64,000 nt of DNA from the NCBI RefSeq assembly GCF_014205155.1, contig NZ_JACHMX010000001.1:4588001-4652000 (forward strand), read 5' to 3'. This stretch comes from Amycolatopsis umgeniensis (GTDB lineage: Bacteria; Actinomycetota; Actinomycetes; Mycobacteriales; Pseudonocardiaceae). This document shows, piece after piece, positions 33,455 to 41,534 of the stretch. Numbering within the stretch: the stretch's first letter is position 1; the number at the start of each line of letters is the position of its first letter. Below the pieces are notes generated by a model. It saw only the letters and a list, made by a program, of their open reading frames with translations. It was not told where the DNA came from and made no database searches. The translations under genes were made by a program, and so were the position numbers.

Positions 33455-33799
33455 GTGAGTGATACCGATCAAGACCTCGGGTCCGATCCGGAATCCGACT
33501 GGGAAAAGGTGCAGGCGAGTCCGGAATTCACCGAGCTGCGGCGACGGCTCCGGGTATTCGTTTTCCCGGTCTCGGCCCTGTTCCTTCTCTGGTATCTGCT
33601 CTACGTGCTCCTCGCCGACTACGCGACCGGGTTCATGGGCACCAAGCTCTTCGGCAACATCACCGTCGGCCTGGTCTTCGGCCTGCTGCAGTTCGTGTCC
33701 ACCTTCGTGATCACCGGCCTTTATGTCCGATACGCCAACCGGAAACTCGATCCGCTCGCCGACAAGATCCGGCACGAGGTCGAGGGGACCGAACGGTGA
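33455..33799 (+). CDS. DUF485 membrane protein
   Basis: A 114-residue protein from GTG 33455 with GGGAGG upstream (GTG 33428 in frame lacks a site). Two helices, FVFPVSALFLLWYLLYVLLA and ITVGLVFGLLQFVSTFVITG, and the charged ends EFTELRRRLR and YANRKLDPLADKIRHEVEG are typical of DUF485. This family is the small partner of acetate/pyruvate permeases. Its stop overlaps the symporter start (GTGA), so the two are made in equal amounts. Confidence 0.9.
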   Translation: MSDTDQDLGSDPESDWEKVQASPEFTELRRRLRVFVFPVSALFLLWYLLYVLLADYATGFMGTKLFGNITVGLVFGLLQFVSTFVITGLYVRYANRKLDPLADKIRHEVEGTER

Positions 33800-35427
33800 A
33801 AACGCTGGCAGCGGGCGTACAGGGCAGCAGTCCGACGCTCAACATCACCATTTTCGCGGTTTTCGTGGCGATCACACTGGTGATCGTTTTCCGGGCGAGC
33901 CGGAATACGAAGACCGCGTCCGACTACTACGCCGCCGGACGCGCGTTCACCGGTCCTCAGAACGGCATCGCGATCTCGGGTGACTATCTTTCCGCGGCGT
34001 CGTTCCTGGGTATCGCCGGTGCCATCGCGATCAACGGTTACGACGGCTTCCTCTACTCGATCGGGTTCCTCGTCGCGTGGCTGGTGGCGTTGCTGCTGGT
34101 CGCGGAACTGCTGCGCAACACCGGCAAGTTCACCATGGGCGACGTGCTCGCTTTCCGGATGAAGCAGCGCCCGGTCCGCGCGGCGGCCGCGATCTCCACG
34201 CTCGCCGTCTCGTTCTTCTACCTGCTCGCGCAGATGGCCGGGGCGGGCGGCCTGGTGAACCTGCTGCTCGGCATCGAGGGGAACGTCGGGCAGGACCTGG
34301 TGATCGCCGTCGTCGGCGTGATCATGATCCTGTACGTGCTGATCGGCGGGATGAAGGGCACCACCTGGGTCCAGATCATCAAGGCCGTCCTGCTGATCGC
34401 CGGTGCGTTCGCGATGACGGTGTGGGTGCTCGGGAAGTACGGCTTCAACCTCTCCAACCTGTTCCAGGCCGCCGTCGACAGGGGCGGCCAGACCGGGGAA
34501 GCGCTGCTCGGGCCCGGCAAGCAGTACGGCAAGACCGGCACGACCAAACTGGACTTCCTGTCGCTCGGCATCGCGCTGGTCCTCGGTACCGCGGGCCTGC
34601 CGCACGTGCTGATGCGCTTCTACACGGTGCCGACGGCCAAGGACGCGCGCCGTTCGGTGGTCTGGGCGATCGCGCTGATCGGCGTCTTCTACCTGTTCAC
34701 GCTGGTGCTCGGCTACGGCGCGGGCGCGCTGGTCGGCCCGGACGTGATCGCGAAGGCGCCGGGGACGACGAACTCGGCGGCACCGCTGCTGGCGCTCCAA
34801 CTGGGCGGCCCCGTGCTGCTCGGGTTCATCGCGGCGGTGGCGTTCGCGACGATCCTCGCGGTGGTCGCGGGGCTGACGATCACGGCCTCGGCGTCGTTCG
34901 CGCACGACGTCTACGCCAACGTGCTCAAGAAGGGGAAGACCGATCCCGACAGCGAGGTCCGCGTCGCGCGGATCACCGCGCTGGTGATCGGGGCCGTCGC
35001 GATCGTCGGCGGGATCCTCGCGAAGAACCAGAACGTGGCGTTCCTGGTGGCGCTGGCGTTCGCGGTGGCGGCGTCGGCGAATCTGCCGACGATCCTGTAC
35101 TCGCTGTTCTGGAAGCGGTTCAACACCCAGGGCGCGTTGTGGAGCATCTACGGCGGGCTGATCGTGTGCGTCATCTTGATCGTCTTCTCACCGGCGGTCT
35201 CGGGTAAGCCCGTCGACGCCAAGACCGGGAAGAGCGCCTCGATGATCCAAGGCGTCGACTTCCACTGGTTCCCGCTCGACAACCCCGGCATCGTCTCGAT
35301 CCCGGTCGCGTTCTTCCTCGGCTGGCTCGGCACCGTGCTGTCCAAGGAACACAACCGGAAGAAGTACGCCGAAATGGAGGTCCGCTCGCTCACCGGCGCC
35401 GGTGCCGAGAAGGCGACCCAGCACTGA
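33796..35427 (+). CDS. Cation:acetate-type symporter (ActP-like)
   Basis: A 543-residue SSS-family protein. AISGDYLSAASFLGIAGAIA and DFLSLGIALVLGTAGLPHVL with LMRFYTVPTAKDARRS match acetate permeases. About 13 helices are visible. It is coupled to the DUF485 gene. Known homologues carry acetate, propionate or pyruvate. The LytTR regulator upstream fits a carboxylate-responsive circuit, as LytS/LytTR pairs in other bacteria regulate pyruvate transporters; the exact substrate is inference. Confidence 0.92.
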   Translation: MKTLAAGVQGSSPTLNITIFAVFVAITLVIVFRASRNTKTASDYYAAGRAFTGPQNGIAISGDYLSAASFLGIAGAIAINGYDGFLYSIGFLVAWLVALLLVAELLRNTGKFTMGDVLAFRMKQRPVRAAAAISTLAVSFFYLLAQMAGAGGLVNLLLGIEGNVGQDLVIAVVGVIMILYVLIGGMKGTTWVQIIKAVLLIAGAFAMTVWVLGKYGFNLSNLFQAAVDRGGQTGEALLGPGKQYGKTGTTKLDFLSLGIALVLGTAGLPHVLMRFYTVPTAKDARRSVVWAIALIGVFYLFTLVLGYGAGALVGPDVIAKAPGTTNSAAPLLALQLGGPVLLGFIAAVAFATILAVVAGLTITASASFAHDVYANVLKKGKTDPDSEVRVARITALVIGAVAIVGGILAKNQNVAFLVALAFAVAASANLPTILYSLFWKRFNTQGALWSIYGGLIVCVILIVFSPAVSGKPVDAKTGKSASMIQGVDFHWFPLDNPGIVSIPVAFFLGWLGTVLSKEHNRKKYAEMEVRSLTGAGAEKATQH

Positions 35428-35474
35428 GGCGTTCTTCACGCGCGCGCAACGGGACGGGATGCGAGGATGGCAGG

Positions 35475-35825
35475 GTGGTGAGCCCTGCTGACATCCCGAC
35501 CGTCGCCGTCCGTGATCTGCCCAAGGACGGTGTCGCGCTGCTCGACGTCCGCGAGGACGACGAGTGGGCCGCCGGGCACGCCCCGGGCGCCAAGCACATC
35601 CCGATGGGCGAACTGCCCGCGCGGGTCGGCGAACTCGACGATCTGCCCGACGATCAGCCGGTCTACGTGATCTGCCGCAGCGGCGGCCGGTCCGCCCGCG
35701 CCGCCGCGTGGCTCAACGCGAGCGGCTGGGACGCGGTGAACGTCGCCGGTGGGATGGGTTCCTGGAAGCAGGAAGGGCGCCCGATGGTCGGCGACCATCC
35801 CGGCGTCGAACCCGAAGTGCTGTAA
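35475..35825 (+). CDS. Rhodanese-like sulfurtransferase, single domain
   Basis: A 116-residue cytoplasmic protein from GTG 35475 (or GTG 35478). LLDVREDDEWAAGHAPGA is the CH2A-like start and VYVICRSGGRSARAA holds the active-site cysteine in the six-residue loop C-R-S-G-G-R. The end (GSWKQEGRPMVGDHP) is typical of stand-alone rhodaneses. It probably moves sulfane sulfur or detoxifies thiosulfate/cyanide. The next gene begins 2 bp after its stop. Confidence 0.9.
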   Translation: MVSPADIPTVAVRDLPKDGVALLDVREDDEWAAGHAPGAKHIPMGELPARVGELDDLPDDQPVYVICRSGGRSARAAAWLNASGWDAVNVAGGMGSWKQEGRPMVGDHPGVEPEVL

Positions 35826-35827
35826 CC

Positions 35828-36802
35828 GTGCAGCCTGGCCACTACCCGCCGAGGACACCGGTGCCGCCGGTGCGTCCCGCGCCGATGCAGCAGCCGCGGC
35901 CTCAGCCGGCGCGTCACCATCGCGTCCGCTGGGTCGCCTCGCCGCCTCCCGGCGCCTGGCCGCAACGGCGCAAACCCGTGGCCGAGCGCTACTCCGGTCC
36001 GCCGTCCTACCCGGTCCCGCCGCGGTGGGGCTTCCCGAATCTGGTCTGGCGCCGTCCGACAGCGGTTCCCGGGACGGCGTCCGGCGAGGTCACCGCCGGG
36101 GAGCGGCTGCGGGTGATCACGCGCAGCGTCCTGCCGGTGCTGTGGACCTTCGCCGCCCTCGCGCTCACCGCCTCGGCCGCGGAGATCTGGCGCTACGTCC
36201 TGCTCGTGCAGAGCCGCGATTCGGCGTTGTCGACGTCCGTCGTCTCGGTCTCCGACTCCTTCGTGATCACCGCCGGCCTGCTCACGACGATCCTCTCGCT
36301 GCTGCCGTCGGGGCTCACCGTCTGGTGGCTGCTCGTGGCCAGGCACGCCGCCGCGGACGCCTCCGGCGAGGTGCCGCCGAGGCGGCAGTGGCAGGTGCTG
36401 GCGTTCGTGCTGGCGCCGGTGGCGAACCTGATCCTCGCGCTGCCGATCGTCGCCGAACTCGAACACGCCGTCCTGCGCCGGACGCGCGAAACGCGGCCCA
36501 AGCCGTCGCGGCTCGTGCTGACCTGGTGGGGCGTCTGGATCCTCAACTGGCTGCTGCTCGTGCTCGTCATCGTCTGGCGGTTCCGTGACGGCGTCCAGGC
36601 ACTGGCAGACGGGGTCGTGCTGGTCGCGCTGACCGACCTGGCCGCCGCCGGGCTCGCGATCGTGACGGCGCTGCTCGTGAAGCGCATGTCCGGCCTGCTC
36701 GCTCCTGTGGAGGAGAAGCGGCTTCGCCTGCTTCGCGTGCTGAAGGTGGACGGCGCTCCGGACCCGGAACGCCGGGAACGCCCCGCCTCTTCCGTGCGCT
36801 GA
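35828..36802 (+). CDS. Membrane protein with Pro-rich N-terminus (DUF4328-like)
   Basis: A 324-residue protein from GTG 35828, 2 bp after the rhodanese stop. The first 90 residues are Pro/Arg/Gln-rich and cytoplasmic. Four membrane helices follow (SVLPVLWTFAALALTASAAE, a central pair around LLTTILSLLPSGLTVWWLLV and VLAFVLAPVANLILALPIVA, and TWWGVWILNWLLLVLVIVWR). The pattern matches what I recall of DUF4328 proteins. No function is known. Confidence 0.7.
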   Translation: MQPGHYPPRTPVPPVRPAPMQQPRPQPARHHRVRWVASPPPGAWPQRRKPVAERYSGPPSYPVPPRWGFPNLVWRRPTAVPGTASGEVTAGERLRVITRSVLPVLWTFAALALTASAAEIWRYVLLVQSRDSALSTSVVSVSDSFVITAGLLTTILSLLPSGLTVWWLLVARHAAADASGEVPPRRQWQVLAFVLAPVANLILALPIVAELEHAVLRRTRETRPKPSRLVLTWWGVWILNWLLLVLVIVWRFRDGVQALADGVVLVALTDLAAAGLAIVTALLVKRMSGLLAPVEEKRLRLLRVLKVDGAPDPERRERPASSVR

Positions 36803-36876
36803 CGCACCTTTCCACCAACTGTTGAATATGGACGCGCGCACTCCGTCGAAAGCGGATCGATCTGTAACATGGCGGT

Positions 36877-37161
36877 ATGAACAGCGAGCAGCGGGAGTGT
36901 GACCCGCCCGCCGAGGAGACCGGCAGGGCCAGGTCTGCCGTGCTCGGTCTGGACAAGCCGTCCGCCAGGAAGCCTGTCACAGGGCGTTTCACACCTGGGA
37001 CGAAACCGAGGCTCGCCGGTCATGGAATCCGCAGGCCTGAGCCGGTCGAGGACGAGGCATCGAAGCCGTACTCGCCGCCGTCGTTCTTGGGGATGTTCGA
37101 TCTTCCCGCTGACGCGTCCGAGCGCGTGAAGGCCGTCGTGCGCGGCCAGGATGTCGCCTGA
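36877..37161 (+). CDS. Putative antitoxin, Pro-rich, no known DNA-binding fold
   Basis: A 94-residue protein from ATG 36877, 15 bp upstream of a PIN toxin gene. It is polar and Pro-rich (KPSARKPVTGRFTPGTKPRL) and likely disordered, with a short amphipathic C-terminal helix (DASERVKAVVRGQD). There is no AbrB, RHH, Phd or HTH signature. Position and size point to an antitoxin whose disordered chain wraps the toxin. The assignment rests on context alone. Confidence 0.55.
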   Translation: MNSEQRECDPPAEETGRARSAVLGLDKPSARKPVTGRFTPGTKPRLAGHGIRRPEPVEDEASKPYSPPSFLGMFDLPADASERVKAVVRGQDVA

Positions 37162-37176
37162 GTCGAGCGAAAGCCG

Positions 37177-37614
37177 ATGGCGCGTCCGATAGTGGTAGAC
37201 GCTGGCCCACTCATAGCCATCGTCAGCCGGAAAGACGATCATCATCAGACGGTGGTCGCGTGGCTCGAGACCGCGGCCACGCGTGATCTGCTGGTGCCGT
37301 CGCTCGTGTTGACCGAGGTATGCCACTACATCGAGAAGTATCGCGGCGGTGAAGCCGAAGCGGCGTTCATCGAAGGGCTCATGCGTTCACCGCAGTTCGC
37401 CATCTATCACCCGATGGACGATGATTTCCGGCGGATGGCCGTCCTGATGCGGCAGTACTCGGATTGGCCGCTCGGCTTGGCGGACGCGTCCGTCGTGGCC
37501 ACGGCGGAAAGGCTGAAAACGGTCGAGGTCGCGACGGTGGACCGTCGGCATTTCGAGCACATCAAGCCGGTGCACGTTTCCCATTTCACGCTGTATCCCG
37601 AGACAGCCCACTGA
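37177..37614 (+). CDS. PIN-domain toxin (VapC-like)
   Basis: A 145-residue protein from ATG 37177. PIVVDAGPLIAIV has the first acidic residue (Asp8), VLTEVCHYIEKY the Glu, and WPLGLADASVVATAERL with VATVDRRHF the C-terminal acidic set. Length and motifs are classical VapC; it should cleave RNA, often tRNA. It is preceded by the Pro-rich presumed antitoxin gene and convergent with the P450 gene. Confidence 0.87.
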   Translation: MARPIVVDAGPLIAIVSRKDDHHQTVVAWLETAATRDLLVPSLVLTEVCHYIEKYRGGEAEAAFIEGLMRSPQFAIYHPMDDDFRRMAVLMRQYSDWPLGLADASVVATAERLKTVEVATVDRRHFEHIKPVHVSHFTLYPETAH

Positions 37615-37644
37615 TCTGCGGCAGGTGAACTGGGTCACCGGTGA

Positions 37645-38814
37645 CTAGCCCGTGGTGACCGAGAGCGACCGCAGGCCGCGGATCACGAACTCCGGCCGCT
37701 GCTCCGGAGTCTCCGCGAGCTTCAGTCCCGGCAGCTTTGTGGTCAGCGCGGTCAGCGCGGCCGCGATCTCCACCCGCGCGAGCGGGGCGCCGACGCAGTA
37801 GTGGATCCCCATGCCGAAGCCGAGGTGCGCGTTCGGCGTGCGGCCGATGTCGAGGGTGTCGGGCCGGTCGAACACCTTCGGATCCCGTGCGGCGGCGCCG
37901 AGGAGCGCGCCGATCTTCTCGCCCTCGGCCACCCGGAACCCGGCGATCTCGACGTCGGCGGTCGCCGTCCGTTCGAAGAGCTGGAGCGGCGAGTCGAAGC
38001 GGATCAGCTCCTCGACGCACGGGTCCAGGAGATCAGGGGAGGCCACCAGCCGCTCCCACTGGTCGCGATGGGTCAACAGCGCGTTGACGCCGTTCCCGAT
38101 GACGTTCACCGTCGCCTCGTGCCCGGCCATCAGGAGCAGGACCGCTGTCGCGACCAATTCGTCCTCGGTGAGTTCGCTGCGCAGGAGATCGCTGACGATG
38201 TCATCGCCAGGGGAGGCCGCGCGCTGCTTCGCGACGCCACGCAGGTACTCGACGAACTCCGCGGCCGCGGTTTCGGCGGCGTCGCGCTTCTCTTCGGCTA
38301 ACCCGTACTCGTACATCTTCACGATGTGGTTCGAGAGGGTCACCATGCGCGGCCCGTCCTCGACCGGGACGCCCAGGAGTTCCGCGATGACCGCGACCGG
38401 CAGCGGCTGCGCGAGATGCGCCAGCAGATCGGCCGAGCCGGTTTCGGCGATCTCGGCGGCGAGGTCGCCGACCATGCGGTCCGCGAGTTCGCCGACCATC
38501 GGCCGCAGCCGCTGGACGTGCCCGCGGCCGAAAGCGCCCGCGATCACCCGCCGGAGCCGGGTGTGGGCGGGCGGCTCGTTCTCCAGCAGCGAGTTGCGGT
38601 GCAGCAGGTTGAACGACGCGAACCGCTCCACCGGCAGCGCGTCCTGCCAGATCCGGCCGAGCCCGCGATGCCGCAGGACGGCGGCCGACGCCGCGTGCGA
38701 CACCGTCACGGCGATGCCGAGGCCGTCGTGCCGGTGGACTTCGCCGCGCTCGCGGAGGTCGGCGAAGTACGGATACGGATTCGCGAGGAAAGCCGGATCG
38801 GCGAGGTCGAACAC
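37645..38814 (-). CDS. Cytochrome P450
   Basis: A 389-residue soluble P450 from GTG 38814; upstream in-frame codons are a Pro-rich, low-complexity run and are excluded. The I-helix motif is LLMAGHEATVNVIGNG (oxygen-activating), the ExxR is EELIR, and the heme ligand is Cys340 in FGMGIHYCVGAPLAR. The length is normal for bacterial class I P450s that need a ferredoxin, none of which is adjacent. The substrate cannot be inferred. It is a single-gene unit with no biosynthetic cluster around it. Confidence 0.94.
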   Translation of the reverse strand: MFDLADPAFLANPYPYFADLRERGEVHRHDGLGIAVTVSHAASAAVLRHRGLGRIWQDALPVERFASFNLLHRNSLLENEPPAHTRLRRVIAGAFGRGHVQRLRPMVGELADRMVGDLAAEIAETGSADLLAHLAQPLPVAVIAELLGVPVEDGPRMVTLSNHIVKMYEYGLAEEKRDAAETAAAEFVEYLRGVAKQRAASPGDDIVSDLLRSELTEDELVATAVLLLMAGHEATVNVIGNGVNALLTHRDQWERLVASPDLLDPCVEELIRFDSPLQLFERTATADVEIAGFRVAEGEKIGALLGAAARDPKVFDRPDTLDIGRTPNAHLGFGMGIHYCVGAPLARVEIAAALTALTTKLPGLKLAETPEQRPEFVIRGLRSLSVTTG

Positions 38815-38867
38815 GTCCCGACTGTAGCCGCGCCGCGCCGGGGAGCCGTCCCGGCGCGGCGCCGGGG

Positions 38868-39083
38868 TCACAGATGCAGCCAGAGCCCCAGGTGCAGGCC
38901 CAGCCCGTGGTGATGGTGATGGTGGTGGTGATGGCCGACGCACAGCAGCAGGCAGTGGCGGGCCTGGTCGGCCGAGGCGGTCTGTGGCGCGGCCGAGGCC
39001 GTGCCCACGGCGGGCCCGGCCAGCATCAGCCCGAGTGCCACGGGCAACGCGGCCAGCGCGGCCCGGCGCTTGGAGGTGCTCAT
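38868..39083 (-). CDS. Secreted His-tract peptide
   Basis: A 71-residue protein from ATG 39083 (AGAAGGGA 7 nt upstream). A signal peptide (RRAALAALPVALGLMLAGPA) is followed by a cleavage-like site around ASA-AP. The mature part of about 40 residues holds CLLLC, nine consecutive histidines and a Leu/His/Trp/Gly tail (GLGLHLGLWLHL). Such a tract binds Zn, Ni, Co or Cu. A Zur-like palindrome is 111 bp upstream. It may be an extracellular metal buffer or scavenger. Confidence 0.78.
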   Translation of the reverse strand: MSTSKRRAALAALPVALGLMLAGPAVGTASAAPQTASADQARHCLLLCVGHHHHHHHHHGLGLHLGLWLHL

Positions 39084-39193
39084 CTGTGGATCCCTTCTCC
39101 GCACTTCGACGCCGGATGGCGCCGTCATCGAGTATTCGGTGCGGTGCAGGGGAAACGGCAGGCTGATCACCCGCGATTCGATCGTCCGGATGA

Positions 39194-39208
39194 TGACAAC
39201 CGTTTTCA
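39194..39208. promoter_or_regulatory. Zur-box-like palindrome
   Basis: TGACAACCGTTTTCA matches the actinobacterial Zur consensus TGAAAATCATTTTCA at 11 of 15 positions, and its 7-bp arms pair at 6 of 7. It lies 111 bp from the His-tract peptide start and about 225 bp from the surface-protein gene in the other direction. Functionality is inferred. Confidence 0.45.
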
Positions 39209-39433
39209 GTCCTGTTTGCGTGATACCCGAATGGCCGCTGAAACCGGCCGATCCGGTTGATCTCGGTGACGGCGGGGTTCTTCCTCGCGACGCTTTCGTT
39301 ACCAACCCCGCTGAACCTCGGTCGTGGCCCGGCGTCTCTAGGGGTGTCGGAACGCGCGAGTGCGGGACGGCAAGGGGAATCCGTGGCCGTCTGGCCCGGA
39401 AATCGATCGATTCATCGGAACTGGGGTATTTCC

Positions 39434-39994
39434 ATGCGTATTCGTCATGCCTTTTTCGCCGGGCTCACCGCCGCCGCTCTCGCGTTGCTGCCCGCGACCG
39501 CTTTCGCCGCCGAAGCGCCGGTAGAGAAGCCGAAGGGCACCAAGTTCTGGGTCTCGCCGAAGACCGTCGAGGCCGGGGGCACCGTCACCGCGCAGGGCCG
39601 CTGCGTCACGCCGCACGCCTTCTCCCTCATCGCTCCCGAGGGGTTCAAGAAGCTCTCGGACAAGTCGGTCAAGCGTGACGGCGGCACCGACGTGAAGGTG
39701 ACTTACAAGGCGCTGCCCGGCATCAAGCCCGGTGACTACCTCTTCGAGCTGCTGTGCGACACCGTCGAGCCTTCGGCGACGGTGAAGGTCGTCCCGGCGG
39801 CGAAGAAGGAGCCCGTCAAGAAGGAGGCGCCGAAGCAGGTCTCGAAGGTTCCCGCAGGCGCGCCGCAGACCGGCGGTGGCCCCGTCGACGAGCCCGCGTC
39901 GGCCGGTTGGCTGATCGCGGGGCTGGCCGGAGCGGGTGCGGCCGGCGCCGGTGGCGTGGTCCTGATGCGCCGTCGCCCGGCCTCGCGGTCCTGA
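39434..39994 (+). CDS. Secreted surface protein with PQTG sorting-like tail
   Basis: A 186-residue protein from ATG 39434; upstream in-frame codons are non-coding promoter sequence. A signal peptide (FFAGLTAAALALLPATAFAA) is followed by a domain of about 100 residues with one Cys pair (GRCVTP ... LLCDTV), a Lys/Pro stretch, and the C-terminus PAGAPQTGGGP, a membrane helix (AGWLIAGLAGAGAAGAGGVV) and RRR. This matches a sortase-type anchor with variant P-Q-T-G. The ligand is unknown. Confidence 0.82.
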   Translation: MRIRHAFFAGLTAAALALLPATAFAAEAPVEKPKGTKFWVSPKTVEAGGTVTAQGRCVTPHAFSLIAPEGFKKLSDKSVKRDGGTDVKVTYKALPGIKPGDYLFELLCDTVEPSATVKVVPAAKKEPVKKEAPKQVSKVPAGAPQTGGGPVDEPASAGWLIAGLAGAGAAGAGGVVLMRRRPASRS

Positions 39995-39999
39995 TCGCG

Positions 40000-40043
40000 C
40001 GCGGGAAGGGCGGGGGGCTTACGAGCCCCTCGCCCTTCCCGCG
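40000..40043 (+). terminator. Strong hairpin after the surface-protein gene
   Basis: CGCGGGAAGGGCGGGGGGCT (40000-40019) pairs with 40024-40043 over the loop TACG with one G-T pair, giving about 20 bp of stem. It begins 5 bp after the stop codon. Confidence 0.85.
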
Positions 40044-40076
40044 ATAGCGTTCCGAACCGAGCTTGAGGAGGCTGAC

Positions 40077-40961
40077 GTGGGCAAGGGTTCGCGCAAGAAG
40101 GGTCCCAAGACGACTTCGGACCGTAAGCCGAAGGTGCGCGACGTCTTCGTCGGCCAGCCCTTCGAGGGACTCGCGGCGGAGACCGAACTGATCGCGCTGC
40201 GCGAGTTCGTCCCCTCGGCGACGGCGGCGCTCACGCTGGCGGGCTCCGGCGAGAAGGTCACCCTCGGCACGGTGCTGCCGATGGCGGCGGCCGCGTTCGT
40301 CCGGTCCGACGGCGAGCGCTATGTCGGGATGCAGGTGCAGACCCGGTCCTCGGACATCAGCCGCGACCTCGGCCGGGCGCTCCAGTGGGTGCTGGAAGCC
40401 AAGGAGGGTGACGTCCTGTCCGTACCGGACACCACGACGCCGCCCACCGCCGACGAGAAGGCCCGCCTGCAGGACCTGCTCGAAACGAGCGTCGAACTCG
40501 ACGCCACGCTCTACAACGACTTCGCCTGGTGGCTGCCCGAGGACGCCGACGCGAGCGGCGACGTCGCGCTGTCCCTCGAGCGCGCGAACGCGGCGATCAT
40601 GCCGACCGAACGCCTCGGAGCGGGTGCGTACTGGGTGCTCGCCGGTGAGAAGGCGCACCTGCGCTGGGTCCGCCCGGAGCCGGAGAACCTGCTGCTGCAA
40701 GCGCTTGCGCGACTGTCCGCGGCCGGTGAGCTCGGCCTCGGCGAGGGCTCCCGCTACGCCGGTTCGTTCCGCGCGCACGGGTTGCTCGTCCCGGTGTGGG
40801 ACCTCGACCCCGAGGCCCACGCCCGCGAGTGGGCCGACGCGAAGGACCAGCTCGGCGTCCGGCTCGACGCCGCGCTGAAGTCCCTCGACACCGAGCCGCT
40901 CAACGCCACCGAGCGCCGCTCGCGCGACGGCCTGATCGGCCGCCAGCTCACCATCCGCTGA
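40077..40961 (+). CDS. DUF5926-like protein
   Basis: A 294-residue soluble protein from GTG 40077 with GAGGAGG upstream. The basic N-terminus (GKGSRKKGPKTTSDRKPK) is followed by VGQPFEGLAAETELIALREF, which I recall as the DUF5926 start. The rest is a mixed alpha/beta fold without a catalytic motif visible to me, with WWLPEDADASGDVALSLERA near residue 145. Function unknown. A long hairpin separates it from the DUF952-like gene. Confidence 0.72.
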   Translation: MGKGSRKKGPKTTSDRKPKVRDVFVGQPFEGLAAETELIALREFVPSATAALTLAGSGEKVTLGTVLPMAAAAFVRSDGERYVGMQVQTRSSDISRDLGRALQWVLEAKEGDVLSVPDTTTPPTADEKARLQDLLETSVELDATLYNDFAWWLPEDADASGDVALSLERANAAIMPTERLGAGAYWVLAGEKAHLRWVRPEPENLLLQALARLSAAGELGLGEGSRYAGSFRAHGLLVPVWDLDPEAHAREWADAKDQLGVRLDAALKSLDTEPLNATERRSRDGLIGRQLTIR

Positions 40962-40964
40962 CCT

Positions 40965-41036
40965 CCTCGCGTTTCGTCCTCCGGATGCGGTGGTCGCGCG
41001 TGCGACCACCGCATCCAGAGGACTGAATGCGCGAGG
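40965..41036. repeat. Long hairpin between DUF5926-like and DUF952-like genes
   Basis: The 22-bp arms 40976-40997 and 41002-41023 match at 21 positions around the loop GCGT (core GGATGCGGTGGTCGC). Outer bases CCTCGCG (40965-40971) pair with CGCGAGG (41030-41036). The outer right arm includes the GCGAGG ribosome site of the next gene, so folding could hide it. It may also terminate the upstream transcript. Confidence 0.8.
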
Positions 41037-41044
41037 ATGGTCGC

Positions 41045-41398
41045 GTGATCCTTCATATCTGCACCGAGGACGAGTGGGCGGCGGTGCCCGAAGGCGGCGT
41101 CTACACCGCGGCGTCGCTCGATTCCGACGGCTTCATCCACTGCTCGGACCCGGGAACGGCGCATATCCCGGCCAACGCCGTGTTCCCCGGCCGCACCGAT
41201 CTGGTGCTGCTGGAGATCGACCCGGCGCTCGTCGGCGCGCCCGTCGTCTGGGAGGACGGCGACCCGCCGCATCCGGCCGGTGTCCAGTTCCCCCATGTGT
41301 ACGGTCCGATACCCCGTAACGCCGTGGTGGCCGTTCACGAATTCCCTGTTCGAGGGGACGGTTCGTTCAGAATTCCCGAGTCCTTGTCGAGACGTTGA
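41045..41398 (+). CDS. DUF952-like protein
   Basis: A 117-residue protein from GTG 41045. The start ILHICTEDEWAAVPEGGVYT, SLDSDGFIHCSDPG (the conserved S-x-x-x-x-G-F-I-H-C-S motif) and HVYGPIPRNAVVAVHEF match DUF952, a small uncharacterised family with a conserved Phe-Ile-His-Cys core. Its ribosome site lies in the arm of a long hairpin. No neighbour hints at the role. Confidence 0.85.
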   Translation: MILHICTEDEWAAVPEGGVYTAASLDSDGFIHCSDPGTAHIPANAVFPGRTDLVLLEIDPALVGAPVVWEDGDPPHPAGVQFPHVYGPIPRNAVVAVHEFPVRGDGSFRIPESLSRR

Positions 41399-41534
41399 CG
41401 AGCGCAACGCCTCACCCGGACGGGCGTCTCTCGAATTGGTTCGCGGTTGAAGACAACCTGTGGGGGCGGTCATGCGTTTCGGGAGAGGTGAGCCAGAGAT
41501 ACCTGGCCGAGTGACCCCGGGAGGAGGCGATACG

